Source: Chrysaora quinquecirrha (taxonomy: Eukaryota; Cnidaria; Scyphozoa; Semaeostomeae; Pelagiidae). From it: a stretch of 64,000 nucleotides of DNA. Position 1 is the first letter of the stretch. Every line of letters starts with the position of its first letter. Where the stretch lies: positions 721,098-785,097 of the forward strand of contig JACTAT010000061.1 in NCBI GenBank assembly GCA_014526335.1, given 5' to 3'. A program made the translations under genes and the position numbers. Below the pieces are notes generated by a model. The model was given only the letters and a program-made list of their open reading frames with translations, did not search any database and was not told the DNA's origin. Shown here in pieces: positions 1-11,544 of the stretch.

Positions 1-82
1 CAAACTGCCTGAATAAAAGGTCAGATTCCACGGCTACACCCGTTCAGTGATGAAGAGAAAGAACTTATGCAAGGCCCCTTAA

Positions 83-292
83 GCAAAGTTCTGTCGTGTG
101 CGGCACACGTTTCGTTACGGAATTTGTCATTCGGATCTGAAAGATCTGCAACTATCGGGTCCGATATGGGTTCACTGGGTTGACAAGAGAACGGATCGGA
201 AATTGGATACTTATCAATTAAGATACGATTCCGGTTTCAAAAAGGAATGGATCCATGCATGCCCATGTTTGCTGGATGGCGCTAAAGCATAG
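83..292 (+). CDS. Unidentified open frame, possible 3' terminal exon
   Basis: The frame is open from 83 and ends in TAG at 290-292. It contains stretches such as SGPIWVHWVDKRTD and FKKEWIHACPCLLDG, which look more like ordinary protein than the low-complexity frames nearby. No ATG begins it. An in-frame stop lies just upstream at 80-82, so it would have to be entered by splicing, and the AG at 87-88 has only a weak pyrimidine tract. I do not recognise the family. It may be the last exon of a gene lying left of the window, a decayed exon, or chance. Confidence 0.2.
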   Translation, partial: AKFCRVRHTFRYGICHSDLKDLQLSGPIWVHWVDKRTDRKLDTYQLRYDSGFKKEWIHACPCLLDGAKA

Positions 293-606
293 CAGAGTTT
301 TTTCAAAGAGTTTGTCGTCAGCATATTTTACAAAAGTTAGCGACAACAAGCGGCGTAGGGTAAACAACGCTTAGGGAATCATGCTGTACTATCCATACTC
401 AATTCAATGATAACTTTTGTTTCGTATTTACAAACAAGAAAGAGAGCGTTGCTTTGGGGTCACGACCTCTGACCTCTTTAAGGACTACGTTTACCTTTAC
501 CTCTACGACACTCATCCTCTCAATACCTTAGATGCACTAATTTTTATAAGAAACTTTGTCCATTAATTATAGTAGGGTTTCTAACGTTTGGGCAGTTTCA
601 GCGAGC

Positions 607-942
607 AATCTAAAAAATGCCTTACTTTAGATTTTTCGGTTTTTTTTTACGAAATATATATATATGTAAATATATATATGGGCAAACATGTATGGTGCTG
701 AAGAAGAAGGCTCAATATAGCCAAATCACAAAAAGTCAAACGGAGGAGAGCCTTGGGCTGTATGACTTGGAGAGTTACTCGGCGATTTCGTTGAGGTCTA
801 TAGTTCGATTCCCATCTATTGTGGTATGCCACTTGTGGAATAATCTATCCTAGTGTTTGCTATGTATGATAAATATATCTATATATCTATATTTCGTGAA
901 AAAAATCTAAGAAACTAAAGTGAAAAAGGCCTTTTTTAGATT
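607..942. mobile_element. Short terminal-inverted-repeat element (336 bp)
   Basis: The ends are imperfect inverted repeats: AATCTAAAAAATGCC at the left and GGCCTTTTTTAGATT at the right. Inside them lie AT-rich subterminal blocks around CGAAATATA and TATATTTCG. The interior has a tRNA-like B-box sequence (AGTTCGATTCCC, about 802-813) and the phrase TATGGTGCTGAAGAAGAAGG. Both resemble the material in the carrier gene at 15205-15480. It has no protein-coding capacity. It is either a MITE or a SINE fragment trapped between inverted repeats. Confidence 0.5.
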
Positions 943-1658
943 TTTTGCATATATGATTTTAGCAAAGGAGGTTTGAAAGAGCATACAGTAACCATGCCCT
1001 GCAAGCCTCCATGCTATGCCAAGGTAGATAACGGTAAAGATAAGTGTACAAACCTCTAAGACGTCACTTTGTCATAGACGCTTCTTTCCACTGCTCTGTA
1101 CAATAGCTGCAACTGTTTAGACTTGCGTTGATAAAATGACTTGCTGTTTTATAGACAAAAAGCAAGGGTCGTTCACCAGCTAATGATATTTTGCACACAT
1201 AATCTTGTCCGAGGCGACTCTTCGACAACGTGATAGCTAATTACGCTTGGAAATGTACGTGGGAGGAACTACAGATTGAAAATCAATTATTCCCATCACA
1301 TTGGCCTTTGAAATGTGGAATTTTTTCTCGCGATTCATTCGCTCGTAATCGCGTTAAAATACCCTGTCGTAAGTTTTGTTTTCTGACATCCTTTTTGCCG
1401 TGGAATGCACAGTTCTCTAGGTTCTCATTCAAATATTTGATTGGACAAGTTACGCAGTAAATCCGTTAAGCGGGAAATTTCTCATGGCGGTTGAGAAAAG
1501 ATTTTCCTAACGTATTATGCAGCGTCGTATTCTCAGCAGTGTGTCTGCTTGTATCCATGTTCCAAACGCTTAATACCCTCACAATCCTTTCTTCTGAGCG
1601 CAAATAGTCCTAGGAAAACCTTTGATAACCTTGGAAATTCTGCGAAACCCTTAAGAAA

Positions 1659-1961
1659 TACACTCATTTTTATAAGAAACTTTGGTCCGTAAATCATGGT
1701 AAGGTTTCTTAAGTTTGGGCACTTTTATCGTAGAAAAAGTTTCTTGCAGACTTTTACCAAGAAAAAAGCTTATCTAAGTTACCGAAACTCATTGAGGAGT
1801 ACCTAATTGTACCATTTTTTATATAATCGTAACTAAATAAAGCTAGATAACTAGATAAAGATAATCTTGACCTTCCAGTGCATTCTTAGAGTTTCTTGAT
1901 TTTCAGGAAGACGGCTTCTATAGTTTTTTATAAGAGGTTTCTTATATAAAGAATGAGTGTA
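1659..1961. mobile_element. MITE, TACAC...ATAAGAAAC family
   Basis: The left end TACACTCATTTTTATAAGAA is mirrored at the right by TTCTTATATAAAGAATGAGT then GTA. The interior repeats AGTTTCTTA/TAAGAAACT motifs in both orientations and encodes nothing. The same terminal pattern recurs at 16170-16567, 47932-48305, 49219-49572, 50332-50505 and 58963-59329. A left-end-like fragment lies at about 538-600. Confidence 0.6.
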
Positions 1962-4785
1962 ACTTCTTTCGAAGTTTCAGTTGACCCATCACTTAAAAAC
2001 TTAAGGCTGTGCAAGGCAATGCAAGCAGGGCAAATTCTAAAGCATTTTGGAGCAAATCCTCCAAATTAGATTACCCTCTGTTTCCAAAGGATTTGATGTG
2101 TTATGGATTCGTCTTCTTAGAAATGTAGTCTCTTAGTATAAAGCGCGGAAAATGAAAGTAAAAGAAAACCTATATATGACATTCAAGGAAGATTCAATAC
2201 AGGTAGTCATTTTTTTCTCTCTATAGCTACACTCAGACAGAGACGAACTAGTTTTGCGAGTTCAGCCTTCTAAAAAAGGACCGCTTTCCACTTGAGCGTT
2301 TTCGAGCGTGCGGGTGCAGTTGCCCAGATCAGAGCAGGCGCAATTTCCAGGTTTTTGCTTTTCCCGCGCGTCTAACTGTGCGCTGTGCCCGCGCGCTCGA
2401 GACGCTCTCATGAAAAGCGGCTTTAGGTAGCTATGATTGCGGCTTTTGTTTCTCGTCTAGCTGCAAACCAGCAAACCGGTAATTTGTATATTAATCTAAC
2501 TGATTTGACAGTGTTACCTACTAGCCAAGTCTCTTCTGTTTGCTCATGTTGAATTGAATTTCTCCTCTTCCTCGTCTTCGCTTCAGCTAGGGCACGCAAG
2601 CGCGTCGTTCGGCAATATTTATGTTGTCGTTGTAGTTATCGTTTACAAGAGTGACGCTTTAACTAGTATGATTAGCGTCAATCTCGCCCTGCATATCAAT
2701 CACTGCTGTAAGCCAACTAGTAGGACTTCCTTAGATAAAATGTTTCAAGGCTTGAAACAACAACCCACCCTTAATCATTACTTTGCTATAGCATGAACTG
2801 CATTTACTCATATAGTAACCAAAAATTCTGGTTTGTACTTGTAGAAATAAAGAGTTCGTGTTTTCACTTAGACACTTCAAACAATTTTATTGGTTATCCT
2901 ACTGCATTTCGTAAGCTGATCATTGTTCAAAACAGAGTGGCATTTCGATCGGCATCTGGGTGTATATTCCGCCTTTGTCAGTTGTTTCGGCCTGTTTCTA
3001 TTGTTTCTGCTTTGACGGCTCAGCATGCTTGTTTAGCAAAGACCTTACCAACCTCGTCCCCAGGGTAAATAGGCCTCTACGTGAAACTCTGCTGTCCATA
3101 TTCGACCCTGGTATCGGCCTTGTCTATTCGCATTTTGATTGGCTGTTCAAACAATAGAAATTTTAAGTGACGTCACAGTTTCTTCAAAATTTCACGCCAA
3201 AATAGGCCGAAAACTATGTGAAAAACATGTATAAAAACCAAAAAATTATGCTACATGAGATGCTGTATCTTGCCTTACAGTTATCAATGAAATTCTTTGC
3301 ATTTCCTTTCTCAGAGCATCTGCTTTCGGAATCTAAATCTTGTTATTATTCCTAGGCCAAAATTGCCAGTATTTTGGCAGATTTTGTGGCCGGTACCAAT
3401 TGCCCTACCACTTCGTACGTTAAAAAAATGACGAAAAAAAGACGGCTGTCAGACGAAAAAGTATTTTAAGTATGTTCGAAGATTTTTCGCTTTTCTTCGC
3501 AATACTGTAATGTTTGTGTAACTGAAGACTTGTTTCCAGGCAACAACACAAATTTCCACATTAAAGCATACATTATGAAATATAAATAGACTAAATGAAG
3601 AAATCCTAAGTAGTAATGTAGCTAACGCAAGAGACTATTGTCGACAATCAAGTTACATTTACTGTAATAAATGTAGCATTATTTCTTATTATTTTTAATA
3701 CGGCGACGAACGTGTTGGCATTACTCAGCTCTTGAAATAGCAACACATGACATTTAATTTTGCAAAACTCTAATTATCATTATTTCCTCGATTATTTTAA
3801 TTAATGTTCATCATAAGTACGTTAAATATTGATATATTTTTCAGTCGCTTGCAAGAATATAAATATGAATATATATGCCAACTATAGCTTTAATTAATTC
3901 GTTGTTATAAGCGAAACAGCTACTAGCATTTAATTTTGTGTTCATAAACATTTCATTGGAGTTCCCCAAGGAAGCGCCCTTGGGTCTCTATTGTTTTTCG
4001 TTACCGCATCTGATTGCATTTTTGCTCTTAAAGTTTCAAAACAAAGGTCTTAATCATACTACATTTGAGGGGGGGGGCTGGGCTGGGAATTTCCTTCTTT
4101 TTTCAAATCAGGGAATCAGCCCTTGGTGTTCCTAAAGAACAATTTGAGAATACATTTAGTCTTAAAAATTACAAAATTTTTCAGAATATCAAGGCTGAAC
4201 AAAAGTTTTGATGTTTTTATCATAAGAAATTGTGTAGTTTACAAGCTAAAAGTTCCTGCTAAGTTGAAAAGAAACACACTTGGAGCACTAGTCTAAATTA
4301 CTAACATCTCTATCTTGTACAAGTTACCACGCTTTGATAACAACCATGGGAACATTCTTATCAATCACTGTATTGATCTCACAATTCACCGTTATTCGTC
4401 ATTGTAATAAAATCAACGTTTAACCAAAGAGAAATTGAATCTAATTAGCATAAATCCATACAGTCAAAATCAACTTCTATAAAATTAATAAATTTCATCA
4501 TTTTCTGTTCTTTATCCGATAGGATTTGGCACGAAATAAAGAGATGTTGTGATGTTGTCTGCAGAGCAAGCGTTTGCTTGTTTCAACCCATGAGAACTTT
4601 TTAAGGTCAGTACATCTCCTTTTAAACAAACTGTAACCAAAGCATTATATAAGTGCATTGCGTCTTTTTTACCATCAATGTTTTTCTGTTGTTTATCTAG
4701 TTCGTTGTTTAGTTTGATAGATTGAAAGTTAATTTGTAAGTGTGTATAGGTTTGATAATATTTTGCATTTTAGTGAGCAAATATA
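1962..4785. other. Non-coding stretch with no recognised gene
   Basis: AT-rich sequence with only short frames on both strands. None carries a recognisable domain or a convincing chain of splice sites. A G-run lies at about 4069-4077. Nothing else is supportable. Confidence 0.5.
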
Positions 4786-4989
4786 GTTAGATAGTTAATT
4801 AGTTAGTCAGTTACTGTAGTTACTTAAGTAGTTTCTTGGTTGGTTAGTTAGTTAGTTAGTTGGTTAGTTAGCTAGCTAGCTAGTTAGTTAGTTAGCTAGT
4901 TAGTAAGTTAGTTAGTTAGTTAGCTAGTTAGTTAATTAGTTAGTTAGTTAGTTAGTTAGTTTGTTAGCTAGTTAGTTAGTTAGTTAGTA

Positions 4990-5031
<42 letters not shown>

Positions 5032-5099
5032 CTAGTTAGCAAGTTATTAAGTCAGTTGTTTAGGTGGGTAGTTAATTAGTTTAGTTAGTTAGTTAGTTG

Positions 5100-5159
<60 letters not shown>

Positions 5160-5390
5160 GTTTGTTTGTTTGTTTGTTTGTATGTTTGTTCGTCAGTTAG
5201 TTAGTTTAGTTGGTTAACTACAGTTAATCAGTTAGTTAGCTTCTTAGCAAGTCAGTTGGTTAGGTAGGTAGTTAATTAGTTTAATTAGTTAGTTAGTTAG
5301 TTCGTCTGCTCGTTTGTTCGTTAGTTAGTTGGCTTAGTTGGTTAGTTAGTTTGTTAGCTAGACATAGTTAATTAGTCACTATAGTATGTT
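4786..5390. repeat. (TTAG)n tetranucleotide array, first block
   Basis: Degenerate tandem TTAG/GTTA with interspersed TTTG, CTAG and TTGG variants, including one pure run of at least 50 bp (about 5101-5154). It has no coding capacity. Confidence 0.9.
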
Positions 5391-5999
5391 TCAAGTTGTT
5401 AGGTTCTCATCACTTGCATGCACTTTTTTATTTTCTTCAAATTTCGAAAATGTTTGACCTAAGTCTGGTGTCTTTTATTGTAAAAAGGCATGATGTGTAA
5501 GTCGTTATATGGTGATCAGGAAATCCAGAAAACACATACTATGAAATCTATTAAAAGCTTCGATCAGTTTTATAAGCTTATCCAGCGATTATCGTTTCTA
5601 GTTGAAAATGCCATATATTATTCTTAACAAGATTGATCATGGATTGACATACCAGAAATACTACTTTTTCTTCATTTCGAATAACGCATCACGACACTGG
5701 ATTTTGTCTTTGTTTGCTTTAGTAGAATTGAAAGTATTATAAATCTGCCCGGTCACAGGAAGGATGTTTCTAGCTTAGGGAATGCGATCCTTTAAATAAA
5801 TCAGAATCATCACTATTTTTGTCGATTTAGCATTTCGCTTTTCACCCTAAAAGACTCGTGTATTATGAGATGCTTTAGCTGCTTTTTGAAAAACATGCGC
5901 ATTGAATTAACTTTTCCCTCTTAACTCGCAGGTATTATGTCCGTTTCTTTGGCTACTTACTGTGTGGGCTAGATGGCTTGATAGTTAATTTTTATAATT
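5391..5999. other. Unique spacer between two (TTAG)n blocks
   Basis: About 600 bp of ordinary AT-rich sequence separates the two tetranucleotide blocks. No gene or element was recognised. Confidence 0.5.
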
Positions 6000-6005
6000 T
6001 CGTTT

Positions 6006-6072
<67 letters not shown>

Positions 6073-6555
6073 GGTAAGTCGGATAGTTAGTTGCTAAGCT
6101 ATAGCTCGTTAGATAGGCGTTTACTCTGTTAGTCAATTGGTTTGTCATTTAGTTTGTTAGTTAGTCTGGTCAGTCATTTAATTAGTTAGCTAGTTAGTTA
6201 CTTGTTTAGTTAGTTAGCTAGTTAGTTAGTTGGTTGGTTGGTTAGTTAGTTATTTAGATAGTTAGTTTGCTCTTTAGTCTGCTAGTTAGATAATCTGTTA
6301 GTTTGTTAGTTAGTCTGTTAGTTGGTACTTAGTTAGTTAGATAGTTGATTAGTTAATTAGTCAGTTTGTTGGTTTGTTAGTTAGTTAGTTAGTTAGTCAG
6401 TTTGTTGGTTTGTTAGTCAGTTAGTTAGTTAGTCAGTCAGTGAGTTAGTTAGTTAGTTGGTTTGTTAATTAGTTAGTTTTTCAGTGAGTTAGTTAGTTAA
6501 TTAGTAAGTTACTTAGTTAGTAAGTTAGTTAGTTAGTTTGTTGGTCAGTGAGTTC

Positions 6556-6620
<65 letters not shown>

Positions 6621-6840
6621 CAAGTTATTCAGTCAAGTTATTTAGTAAGTTTTAGTTAGTTAGTTACAGTTAGTTAGTTAGTTTATTTTTAGTTAGTGAG
6701 TTAGTTAGTGAGTTAGTTGGTTCATTAGTTGGTTTTTTCCTTAGTTTGCTAGTTAGTTAGTTAGTTAGTTATTAGTTTTTCATTAGTTGGCTTGTTAGTT
6801 TGTTAGTTAGTTTGTTTGTTTCTTAGTTTATAAGTCGAAT
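6000..6840. repeat. (TTAG)n tetranucleotide array, second block
   Basis: The same unit and strand orientation as the first block, with pure stretches at about 6005-6070 and 6555-6620 separated by degenerate copies. The purest runs are internal, as expected of a microsatellite that keeps re-expanding within decayed flanks. Confidence 0.9.
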
Positions 6841-7657
6841 TATGATCTATATAAAGTATATAAAGAAAACGGCGAAATATATGCTAGTTTTCGTTCCTTT
6901 TACAGCGCCGCGAAAATATTTAATATCCTAATAACAAGAACATCAGACCTTTTGATACGCCAATTATTTTGGGTGGAGAAATTTTTCGCGAAATTAAGGA
7001 AATAATTTACCTTACAATGTTTGTTTATTAGATGAAATGTTAAGTGAATAAAAAATTCATATTATTGAATGGAAAACACCACAAATTGCACACAATTAGA
7101 ATGGGGTCACAAGATTGTCATTTCAACACTGATTATTCGCAAACTCATTCGTTCAAGGGGTAGTGAATGGTAGTGAATGCCTCGGCACTGGAACTGTGTG
7201 TGAAGGGCAGAAACTCGTTACAAATAAGCGCGTTTTGGCAATTATTTTCAAGTCATTTATGATAAATATAATGCTCAATAAGTTGCACTATTCCAAGCTT
7301 TCATGTTTGTGTAGGGAAATACAAAGTGATATGGTTAATTGTTTTTGACTGACAAAGTGGGGTGGGGCGGTATGGCAAATTGGGATGGTACCAAGGGAAC
7401 ACCAATTTTCAAATTTCACTTATGATATCATCAAATCAACCATAGTCTCAAAACTGAACTCTTATGGTATTATCCTGCCTAATGGTGCATCAAGGTATAA
7501 GGCCTCAATAGGCCTCTTTAAGAGATGCATGCCCAAGAAAGTTGTAAAGAGGGTTTGTCTTTAAGTAGAGATAGTAGGGTATAAATAAAATTATTTGCTT
7601 ATGCTGTTACTGGGTAGACTAAAGTAGCACTACTTTAGTAAATAAAGCATCAACACA
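6841..7657. other. Non-coding flank downstream of the caspase gene
   Basis: No conserved frame was seen. The region includes the presumed 3' UTR of the minus-strand caspase at its right end. No perfect AATAAA was found on the minus strand in the first 100 bp past the stop codon. Confidence 0.4.
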
Positions 7658-9365
7658 TTAGTGTTTGCCAGCAAGATATAACTTTTTTGTAAGAGTGTTC
7701 ATAAGTGCAGGAATCTGTTTAGCCATAGAATGTGAAGAAGCTCTAGTGGAAACAATTTTATTGACCATTGTTAGCATGCTGAGGACATCTTCATTTGATG
7801 CATTATTTTTAAACACATCAACTAATGCCTCTATAAACCATGAGCCCTTTTCTGAGTTCCTCCACGAAGGCTCTCCAGGCACAGTTGAGTAAGACATTAT
7901 TATATTTGCTGGTAATGGTGTAGTTGCATCTTGAACAAAAAGTTCTGCTGAAATATTTGATTCTATGTCTTCATCATTTTCAACGGGCTGTGAATCTTGG
8001 TGAATTATAACTTCATAAGACTTTGCAGTTTTGGCTGCAGCTGATTTCGTATCATCGGTTTCATTCATATCTTTAGTAACTCTGCATGCTTGGATGAAAA
8101 ACAGCCTTGGTTTCTGCATTAAAGCTGGATTACCTCCACAAATAATCAAAGGCTGCAGTAGCTTTGATACTTCTATTAGCTCCCCATGAATATCATATAT
8201 CTTGCCAGAGATTCCATGGCTCATTAGACAAATAACAAGGCAATCCATTGAAGAGTAGTCAGTTTCCGATACCTCTTTTATTGCCTGTGTCATCATACTA
8301 ATGGTTGCATCTTTGATTTTTCTGACAGTGAAATTCAAAGATGAGAATAGTGCCTGTAGGTTTTCAGAATCTATATCTGCACCATAACGATCAGGAAGTC
8401 CACAGAAGATGCCGTTATTGATAATTAGGCATAATCCACAAGGCTTATGGAGCAATGGATATATGTCTTCATTCTCTGTTGCTGTTTTTGGCTTGTTATT
8501 TGGCTTTGAGGATTTTGCAGTGTGATCAGCTCCATCTAAAGAGAAAGAACATAGATTGAATTTTATGAAGAGACATTGTTTGATTGATTGAATGATTCAT
8601 AGGTACACATACAATACTTGCAATCCTTACTATATTTACAGTACTGCAAGGAATGGGTTTCTTGTTCACAGGAGAACCACTTAATAGCCCAGGGCCAATC
8701 TAACCAGTCCTTCCTCTTGACCACACCTTGCAACCCCTTTTGCATGGTGACCAATGACTCTCCTCACTTTTGATGGCAAGTTTGAACTTGGTGGCAATGA
8801 AACACGCAATACACCATAGATTGCGATTCAGAATTGTCAACTATCTTGCCATCCTCATACAACCCATTCTCATACAACCCATTCTCATACAATTCATTGC
8901 CTTAAATTGTGTGATGGGTAGATATTTCTCCCAAAATCACTTTTTTCAATCGCTATCTCTATACTTGATACTGTTCTTCGTCTAAATATTCAAGGTGCTG
9001 TGGCATTGGTGGTCTAAGCCAGCTAGCTTTACCAAGCTGCATTCCATGTACTTAGGCAGATATTTCCATTGCTTTATACCTGTCAAATCTGAATCCGACA
9101 TCAAAATTTCCGCAAGATGCTTGGTCCCATTCTCTTGAGTGAGGCTCTCAAGCAGTGCATTGAATGCTTTAGGCCCTTTTCTTGGAATGATATCCAAGAA
9201 CAGTTCTGCTCTTGCCTTCCTAGTTCGTTCTGCTTTGATCAACTCGACGTCGTTTTCGCTCAGAACGCTGCTCTGATAAAGATGGTTTGTGATCTCATTT
9301 GGTTCAAGATCCCTGACTAATTCTACTCTGTTTTTGAGCAGTATTTTTCTGTGCGATTTCAGCAT
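7658..9365 (-). CDS. CARD-containing caspase (caspase-2/9-like initiator), two exons
   Basis: Cysteine protease of apoptosis or inflammation, predicted cytoplasmic, 387 residues. Exon 1 is 9365-9080 and exon 2 is 8535-7658. The intron is phase 1, with donor ACAG|GTATAA and acceptor CTCTTTAG. The ATG at 9365 is preceded by an in-frame TAA at 9383-9381, so the 5' end is closed. Residues 1-90 form a CARD: RVELVRDL, then LIKAERTRKARAELFLDIIP, then GPKAFNALLESL. A linker of about 30 residues leads to the p20 region: PLLHKPCGLCLIINN; S1 arginine 145 in DRYGADID; catalytic His202 in CLMSHG; catalytic Cys246 in FFIQACRV. An acidic inter-subunit linker (NDEDIES) and the p10 region follow, with SYSTVPGEPSWRN (Arg321) and KGSWFIEAL. 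All catalytic and S1 residues are present. The usual QACRG or QACxG pentapeptide reads QACRV here. CARD recruitment suggests an initiator role. The subfamily is uncertain. Confidence 0.9.
8863..8900. repeat. Short tandem repeat in the caspase intron
   Basis: About two and a half copies of a 15-bp unit, CCCATTCTCATACAA, within the single caspase intron. Likely replication slippage. Confidence 0.7.
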
Positions 9366-9708
9366 TTTGAGAAATGAATCTTACTTGCCCGGTCTCGTTC
9401 TGCCAACTGATCTCAGAAAAAAGATCTGTTTTTGTTTTCTTTTGCTTTGTTTATTGTTTATTGTTTTGTTTATTTTGCACGAGATCGAGGCCGAAACGCC
9501 CCCCACATGGCGCCAAATAAGCAAAATTCGCGGATTTTTCTTTGCCCTCCAAACAATGCTGTTAACAATCACAGGTTTGACGTGTCATGCAGGGTTTCAC
9601 TCTGGGTTTCAGTGCCAGCCAGGAGGGTTCCTATTCCTATTTTGATGTCAGCGTCCTGCAAACTCTCTCTCTCTCCTGTCCTTTGATCATAAATAATCGG
9701 ACGCAGAA
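9366..9708. promoter_or_regulatory. Shared bidirectional promoter region, caspase / SLC25A10
   Basis: Only 343 bp separate the two start codons of the divergent caspase (-) and carrier (+) genes, so both core promoters and 5' UTRs must lie here or overlap. It contains a locally GC-rich patch at about 9485-9515. Within that patch, 9509-9517 reads GGCGCCAAA, which on the minus strand is TTTGGCGCC and fits an E2F-type site. A CT-rich run lies at 9663-9680. Core-promoter elements cannot be assigned from sequence alone. The E2F reading is a weak motif match. Confidence 0.55.
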
Positions 9709-11325
9709 ATGGCTGACAAGAAATCATTGAAGCCAAAGAAGCAGAGATGGTATCTTGGAGGCATAGCTGGCTCCGGGGCAGTCCTGTTTACTCATCCCTT
9801 GGACTTACTAAAGGTATTAGTAGGCCTTTTGCACCAGCAGGGGATTTTACAGTACATGTATGATTTTACAGTACATGTATGATTTTACAGTACATCATGT
9901 TTGGATAGAAGAAGGCTGCCCGGTCTCCGGTCTGCAGCAAGGCCATGCCCTCAAGGGTCAAGACAAACCATAGGCCTTATTTGCAACCTTTGCCTTATCT
10001 GTTCTTTTGTCTTCTTTGTCTTATTCAGGTCCATCTTCAAACTCAACAATCAAAAAGTGGTGGGTTGATTTCTATGGGAGTAAAAGTTGCTAAAAATGAA
10101 GGTTTCTTAGGACTTTATAATGGTGTCAGTGCTTCAATTTTGAGACAGGTAAGTTATCTTTTCACTATAAATGGAATTATACTTTCCAAATTCAAGATGG
10201 TCAGAAGGAATCTCCGATTGGGGTGGGGGGGCTGAACAACTGAAAGGTACTTGATAATGTAACAATTTTATGATGTCATACTATTGTCTTCACAATAATT
10301 GGGGGCTTAAGCCCCCCAAGCCCCCAGTTTCCCGATGGCCCTAAAATTATCTTCTTAAACACCTTAACTTGATTAACTCCTGTCTTGTTTTAGTTGACAT
10401 ATTCATCTGTCCGATTTGGAGCATATGAAATTATCACATCAAAATTACTTGAAGGAAGAGATGGTAAGAAGTATTGTAATGATCTTATTTTAACTGATGC
10501 TGCCCTTTACTTCTTTACTTAGAATGTTTTATATGATCATGTTTTATGAGCTAACACCCTCAATTTTCACAGGTGGTTAAACAAACAGAAATTATTAGTC
10601 TTACATGTTTTTGCAAACAAAATGAAAGACAGAAATGTTTGGATATCTAACTAACAAATGAAATTTAACTCCGAAAGATGTAGTCCTGAATTTTTACTAA
10701 ACCAGTCACAAAGGATCGGTAATTGCCTTAACATTTAACCTCATTTAACTTATGTACAAAAATGCTGTCTAAGTTATTGATTTTAAATTGCCATTTTTTT
10801 ATTCTAGATCCATTGCCATTTTACCAAAAGGTGTCAGTGGGTTGTTTCGCAGGTGGGTTACCATTTGTTGTTTCTTACTGCAAAAAATCTTTCTTGAGTT
10901 TTATAGTGATGATGAAGGGAGTTCCACATGTCATCTTTACAGCACCAGCAGTTGCAAACATCGTCATCAGCCTTCCTTGTCATCATTTTCACTGTAAACA
11001 TCATCATAATTATATCATCAATATCACCAGTGATCATCATAATATTCAGTATCCTCATCACCACATCACCTCATCTTCACCATTGCATCATTTTCATCAT
11101 CATCATCAACATCATCATCATCATCATCATCATCATCAACATCATCATCATTATTATCATTATTATAATCATCAACAGCAACATAGTACAACCATATTAT
11201 CATAATTATCAATATTGTTTGTTTTATCAAGATCACAATCATTATCATCATGATCATGATCATGATCATTATTTTAATCATCATCATCATCATAATAATA
11301 ATTGTCATCATAATCATCGTATAAT

Positions 11326-11364
<39 letters not shown>

Positions 11365-11504
11365 TGTGATCATCATCATCATTATCATCATCATCATCAT
11401 CAACAGCAACAGAATATGACCATTTTATCATGATTATCAACATTCTTCTTGTTATTATCAAGATCATCATCATTATTATTACCATCATCATCATCATAAT
11501 TGTT

Positions 11505-11544
<40 letters not shown>

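Noticed and set aside
4786..6840. Interstitial telomere repeat
   Set aside because: TTAG lacks the G-run of the animal telomere (TTAGGG) and of the arthropod type (TTAGG). It is an ordinary tetranucleotide microsatellite.
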